Positions 61,192 through 64,000 of a DNA stretch of 64,000 nucleotides are shown in pieces. The stretch spans positions 311,507 to 375,506 of the forward strand of contig JAUHJS010000003.1 in NCBI GenBank assembly GCA_030412945.1. The letters run 5' to 3'. Below the pieces are notes generated by a model. That model worked only from the letters and a program-made list of their open reading frames with translations. It was not told the DNA's origin and made no database searches. Positions within the stretch are counted from its first letter, which is position 1. Every line of letters starts with the position of its first letter. This stretch comes from Shiella aurantiaca. Its GTDB lineage: Bacteria > Bacteroidota > Bacteroidia > Cytophagales > Cyclobacteriaceae. The translations under genes were made by a program, and so were the position numbers.

Positions 61192-62382
61192 TTAGTATTT
61201 AATAATTCGGAGCAAGGTGTCGCACTTGAGTTCGGTTTCCAGCCATTCCTTTTGGGGGTGAGAGTTTTCCGTAACTCCGGCTCCGGCATAGAGGATTAGG
61301 CCATCGGAGCTTACTTGCATGCAGCGCAGCAGTACGAATAGGTGACTCAACCTATTGACCTGTACCGGTCCGGCAAAGCCGCTGTAAAAGGCACGGTTAT
61401 GGGTTTCGTGGGTGCGAATAAAGTCGAGGGCTTCTTGACGCGGCATACCGCATACAGCCGAGGTAGGGTGGAGGAGTTCAAGCATGGTACTACCTAAGTT
61501 GGGGAAATTGGTTTCTCGCATATTGACCGAAAAGAAAGTTTTCAAATGGAGGAGGTTCCCCGCAACTACAGTCTTAGGTCCATATTCATCAAACTCCCGC
61601 AGGCGGATTTTCTTAAACGAATTGATGATGTATCGGCTCACAAGGGCCTGTTCCTCGATTTCTTTTTGCGTCCATTGGGTATCGGAAAGGTCTTGCCCTT
61701 CTTTTTTGGCCTGTGTACCAGCAAGGGCTACGGTTTTAAAAGTATCCTGATAGGTTTCTACCAAAGTTTCAGGCGTGGCAGCCACCCAAGTGCCCGTTTC
61801 TGGTGAGGAGAAACAGGTAATCATCGCATTGGGATAGGCCTTGGCTAAGCGCAACAGGTTTTCGGCTAGAGCAAAAGGCTGCGCTAATGCCACTTTTTTG
61901 GTGCGTGAAGGCACTATTTTCTGCATGCGACCCGCCTTAATGGCCGCAATGCCCTCTTCCACTAAGTGTTGATAAGCTTCCTGCGTGGTGTCTTTCTCAA
62001 TTTTTCCAGAGGCCGCATAATGGGTGGAGCCCGTTTGCTTGGCTGGATCTATGCGGCCCAAGGCTTCTTGCTGTTCTTCACTCAGAGAAAAGGTAAGCGC
62101 TTCCGCTTCTGTGGTGGCATGGAGAATCACATCGGCTTTCAGGAAATAGCTGGCTTCCAATCCTTCATTTAAGAATGGACTCATGTAAAAGCCACTAGCA
62201 GCATTCTCGATTTCTATTTTACCTCGCTGAAGTCCTTCTTGCCATTGAATTAGCACGGTAAACTGCTGGGTATTGGGTAGGCGATAGCAGGCATAGCTTC
62301 CACCTAGCGCCACAATATGGCGAAAGAGGTCGGTAGCCGAAAGGCTGAGCGTATGGGTAGCAGGGGAAGTCCGGGTACTCAT
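61192..62382 (-). CDS. menF: Isochorismate synthase
   Basis: 396 residues of the chorismate-binding family. Visible motifs: KIVPSRTKKVAL, LAGTQAKKEGQD, and the C-terminal HPTSAVCGMPRQEAL with FYSGFAGPV. It converts chorismate to isochorismate, the first step of menaquinone synthesis (or siderophore synthesis, where the paralogue is called EntC). The 4-bp overlap with menI and the presence of menE nearby favour menaquinone. menD, menB and menC are not in the window. Confidence 0.9.
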   Translation of the reverse strand: MSTRTSPATHTLSLSATDLFRHIVALGGSYACYRLPNTQQFTVLIQWQEGLQRGKIEIENAASGFYMSPFLNEGLEASYFLKADVILHATTEAEALTFSLSEEQQEALGRIDPAKQTGSTHYAASGKIEKDTTQEAYQHLVEEGIAAIKAGRMQKIVPSRTKKVALAQPFALAENLLRLAKAYPNAMITCFSSPETGTWVAATPETLVETYQDTFKTVALAGTQAKKEGQDLSDTQWTQKEIEEQALVSRYIINSFKKIRLREFDEYGPKTVVAGNLLHLKTFFSVNMRETNFPNLGSTMLELLHPTSAVCGMPRQEALDFIRTHETHNRAFYSGFAGPVQVNRLSHLFVLLRCMQVSSDGLILYAGAGVTENSHPQKEWLETELKCDTLLRIIKY

Positions 62383-62798
62383 TTTTTATCTAAAATGGCC
62401 ATGGTAATTTTACTTACACATACCAGTTCGTCTTTTTCGTTCGTGATTTTTATCTCCCATAAATGGGTACTTTTCCCTACATGGATAGGCGTGGTAGTGC
62501 CATATACATAGCCTGAGCGCACCCCTTTGATATGGTTGGCATTGATTTCCAATCCTACACAAATCTGTTTGCTGTGGTCAATAAGGCAAGCGGCCGCCAT
62601 GCTTCCCAAGGTTTCGGCCAATACCACCGAAGCCCCACCGTGCAGCAGTCCATACGGCTGATGCGTACGATGGTCAACAGGCATTTTGGCCTTAATATGC
62701 CGAGTTCCTACTTCAATGCATTCAATGCCCAGGTGCTCCATCATGGTATTCTTACTGAGGGCGTTGAGCGATTCGGGTGTAATGTGTGCTGGAATCAT
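62379..62798 (-). CDS. menI: 1,4-dihydroxy-2-naphthoyl-CoA hydrolase
   Basis: 139 residues from MIPAHITPESLNALSKNTMM; the longer reading from 62954 overlaps the divergent promoter and is unlikely. The body is very similar to E. coli MenI/YdiI: HQPYGLLHGGASVVLAETLG and CVGLEINANHIKGVRSG align closely with the known enzyme, including the catalytic Glu. It releases DHNA from CoA in menaquinone synthesis. It overlaps menF by 4 bp, so the two are coupled. Confidence 0.9.
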   Translation of the reverse strand: MIPAHITPESLNALSKNTMMEHLGIECIEVGTRHIKAKMPVDHRTHQPYGLLHGGASVVLAETLGSMAAACLIDHSKQICVGLEINANHIKGVRSGYVYGTTTPIHVGKSTHLWEIKITNEKDELVCVSKITMAILDKK

Positions 62799-62835
62799 TG
62801 TTGGGTAAACTATTGTGCCGTATGAATAGTTCTGG

Positions 62836-62865
62836 TTTGGGATTGAAATGATATTGGTATATTTG
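62836..62865 (+). promoter_or_regulatory. Promoter of the histidine phosphatase gene
   Basis: TTTG (62836-62839), 18-nt spacer, TATATTTG (62858-62865): full match to the Bacteroidota consensus. The start is predicted near 62872, about 20 nt ahead of the TTG start codon. Confidence 0.75.
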
Positions 62866-62892
62866 GCCTTTTGACGCAAAATAGGGATAAAA

Positions 62893-63513
62893 TTGTTTAC
62901 TAAAAAAATATATTTGGTACGGCACGGCCAAACGGAGTTTAACCGACTGGGCATGGTGCAGGGGAGTGGAATTGATGCACCCTTGAACGAAACGGGAAAA
63001 GAGCAGGCGCGCCAATTCTTTGAAGCCTATCAGCATATTGCTTTCGATAAGGTATATGTATCGGCTTTGCAGCGTACCTACCAAAGTGTGCAGGGTTTTA
63101 TCGATAAGGGAATTCCTACGGAAAAGTTAGCCATGCTGAACGAAATCAGTTGGGGAAATAAAGAAGGACAAGCCTTTACTCCGGAAGAAAACGCCTACTA
63201 CTGGAATATGATTAGCCGCTGGCAGCAGGGTGATACCCACATGGCCATAGAAGGCGGAGAAAGCCCTGAGCAGGTTGCCATGCGCCTACGCGAGGCCATG
63301 ACCTATATCATGAGCAAGGAAGAGGAGAAAGCCGTACTGATTTGCATGCATGGACGTGCCATTCGTGTATTAATGACCATTTTGCTCAATTATGACTTGC
63401 GCGCTATGGATTTATTTGAGCATTCCAACCTTTGCCTATATACATTGGTCTATACAGGGAGTTTGTGGCAAGTGGAATTATATAATGATACTCAGCACAT
63501 TAAAAAGCACTAA
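62893..63513 (+). CDS. Histidine phosphatase family protein (phosphoglycerate mutase-like)
   Basis: 206 residues. The catalytic RHG is LVRHGQTEFNRLGMVQGSG, and the second His is in ICMHGRAIRVLM. The family includes mutases and broad-range phosphatases; the Bacteroidota members of this size are usually phosphatases. It starts at TTG (62893) because an in-frame stop at 62872 excludes longer readings and no ATG precedes the RHG. It is driven by its own promoter. Confidence 0.9.
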   Translation: MFTKKIYLVRHGQTEFNRLGMVQGSGIDAPLNETGKEQARQFFEAYQHIAFDKVYVSALQRTYQSVQGFIDKGIPTEKLAMLNEISWGNKEGQAFTPEENAYYWNMISRWQQGDTHMAIEGGESPEQVAMRLREAMTYIMSKEEEKAVLICMHGRAIRVLMTILLNYDLRAMDLFEHSNLCLYTLVYTGSLWQVELYNDTQHIKKH

Positions 63514-63531
63514 ACTTTGTATTTTTGAAGT

Positions 63532-64000
63532 ATGAATTATCGAATTTTAGTTGGGATATTGGGCTTTTGCTGGCTTATTCAGGTGCCTGGCCATGCACAG
63601 TTTGTATTTAAAGAAGATGCAGGCGAAAAAGGGCTGGGAACTCAGTACGGCTATGCGGGTGGCTCGGTGATGTATGCGCAAGGCCTCGACATCGGCAGTA
63701 TCTACACCGTAGGGGCTGGGCTGGAAATGGGGCTTTTGATTGGCCTATTTGATCAGTTGACCATTGAGCCGCGCGGCTATATCCATTACTTTGCCAATTA
63801 TCCCACCGAGTATAATTATAACGACAACCTTTGGTTTTGGAACTTTGGTGCTTTAGTGGCTTATCAGATTCCCCTTAATGAGTCCTCGTTTAGCATCAGT
63901 CCCTTGGTGGGCGTAGGCTATATGGGCGGTCGCAATGTGATCTCGTTTCCATACAATTCCGCTGAAAGTATACGCCTTATGAAGTTCAATGGTGTGGATG
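63532..64000 (+). CDS. Outer-membrane beta-barrel protein, C terminus outside window
   Basis: From ATG at 63532 the frame is open for 156 codons to the window edge. A signal peptide (MNYRILVGILGFCWLIQVPG, cleaved near HAQ) is followed by alternating strands with many aromatic and Gly residues: GYAGGSVMYAQ, YTVGAGLEMGLLIGLF, YHYFANYPTEYNYND-like and LVGVGYMGGRN. This is the look of an OmpA/porin-type Bacteroidota barrel. Its function is not predictable. Confidence 0.75.
   Translation, partial: MNYRILVGILGFCWLIQVPGHAQFVFKEDAGEKGLGTQYGYAGGSVMYAQGLDIGSIYTVGAGLEMGLLIGLFDQLTIEPRGYIHYFANYPTEYNYNDNLWFWNFGALVAYQIPLNESSFSISPLVGVGYMGGRNVISFPYNSAESIRLMKFNGVD

Overview
The window is a chromosomal segment of a Bacteroidota bacterium, most likely in the Flavobacteriales/Cytophagales range. 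The evidence is a lone gldC, a type IX secretion (T9SS) C-terminal sorting domain, many Bacteroidota-only families (DUF4856, DUF3822, DUF3098, DUF2147, DUF4159, TIGR02757), menaquinone genes, and promoters of the TTTG-N18-20-TAnnTTTG type. Most of it is ordinary core chromosome. There are no rRNA genes, standard tRNA genes or CRISPR arrays.

Layout. 0-2.7 kb: a leftward HTTM / imelysin / DUF4856 operon, probably tied to iron or metal uptake. 2.9-8.6 kb: a 1922-residue secreted T9SS repeat protein. 8.7-17 kb: an NSS transporter, a fatty-acid desaturase, an Lrp regulator, a promoter-driven tRNA-like RNA, TIGR02757, pyrE, two Nudix proteins, and coaD with DUF3822. 17-24 kb: a fasciclin lipoprotein, a TonB-dependent receptor, gldC, an EEP-family protein and an M48 protease. 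24-30.8 kb: a two-subunit CoA-transferase, the ftsX-DUF3098-uppP-truB-ribF operon, and an ECF sigma factor with its putative anti-sigma factor. 31-35.7 kb: DUF2147, a kinase-less HAMP/GAF/PAS protein and a membrane pyrophosphatase. 36-38.3 kb: an RHH/PIN toxin-antitoxin pair, a MarR regulator and small coiled-coil proteins. 38.3-41.7 kb: an SDR lacking the usual tyrosine, folE with a PTPS-type gene, and a CrtI-like oxidoreductase. 41.7-47.6 kb: mscL, an AT-rich AAA-ATPase/DUF4276 pair that looks like a defence island, and smc. 47.6-47.8 kb: a divergent intergenic region with DnaA-box-like 9-mers. 47.8-58.5 kb: redox, GAF, protease, holin-like, HDAC, OmpH and menE genes. 58.5-60.1 kb: a REP-associated transposase (RAYT) unit with two palindrome families and a truncated second copy. 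60.1-64 kb: a CI/LexA-type repressor with an overlapping small gene, menF-menI, a histidine phosphatase and a truncated outer-membrane protein.

How the genes fit together. menE, menF and menI are three menaquinone genes on either side of the RAYT and repressor block. folE and the PTPS-type gene form a pterin pair that ends at its own terminator. ftsX to ribF is a compact envelope/housekeeping operon. The best candidates for something new are the tRNA-Leu-like RNA with a ~53-nt variable domain, the ATPase/DUF4276 pair with a 19-bp palindrome in its leader, the self-contained RAYT/REP family, and the S24 repressor whose promoter spacer carries a perfect palindrome. Gene strand also switches from mostly minus to mostly plus at the DnaA-box region, so it is an origin candidate worth testing.
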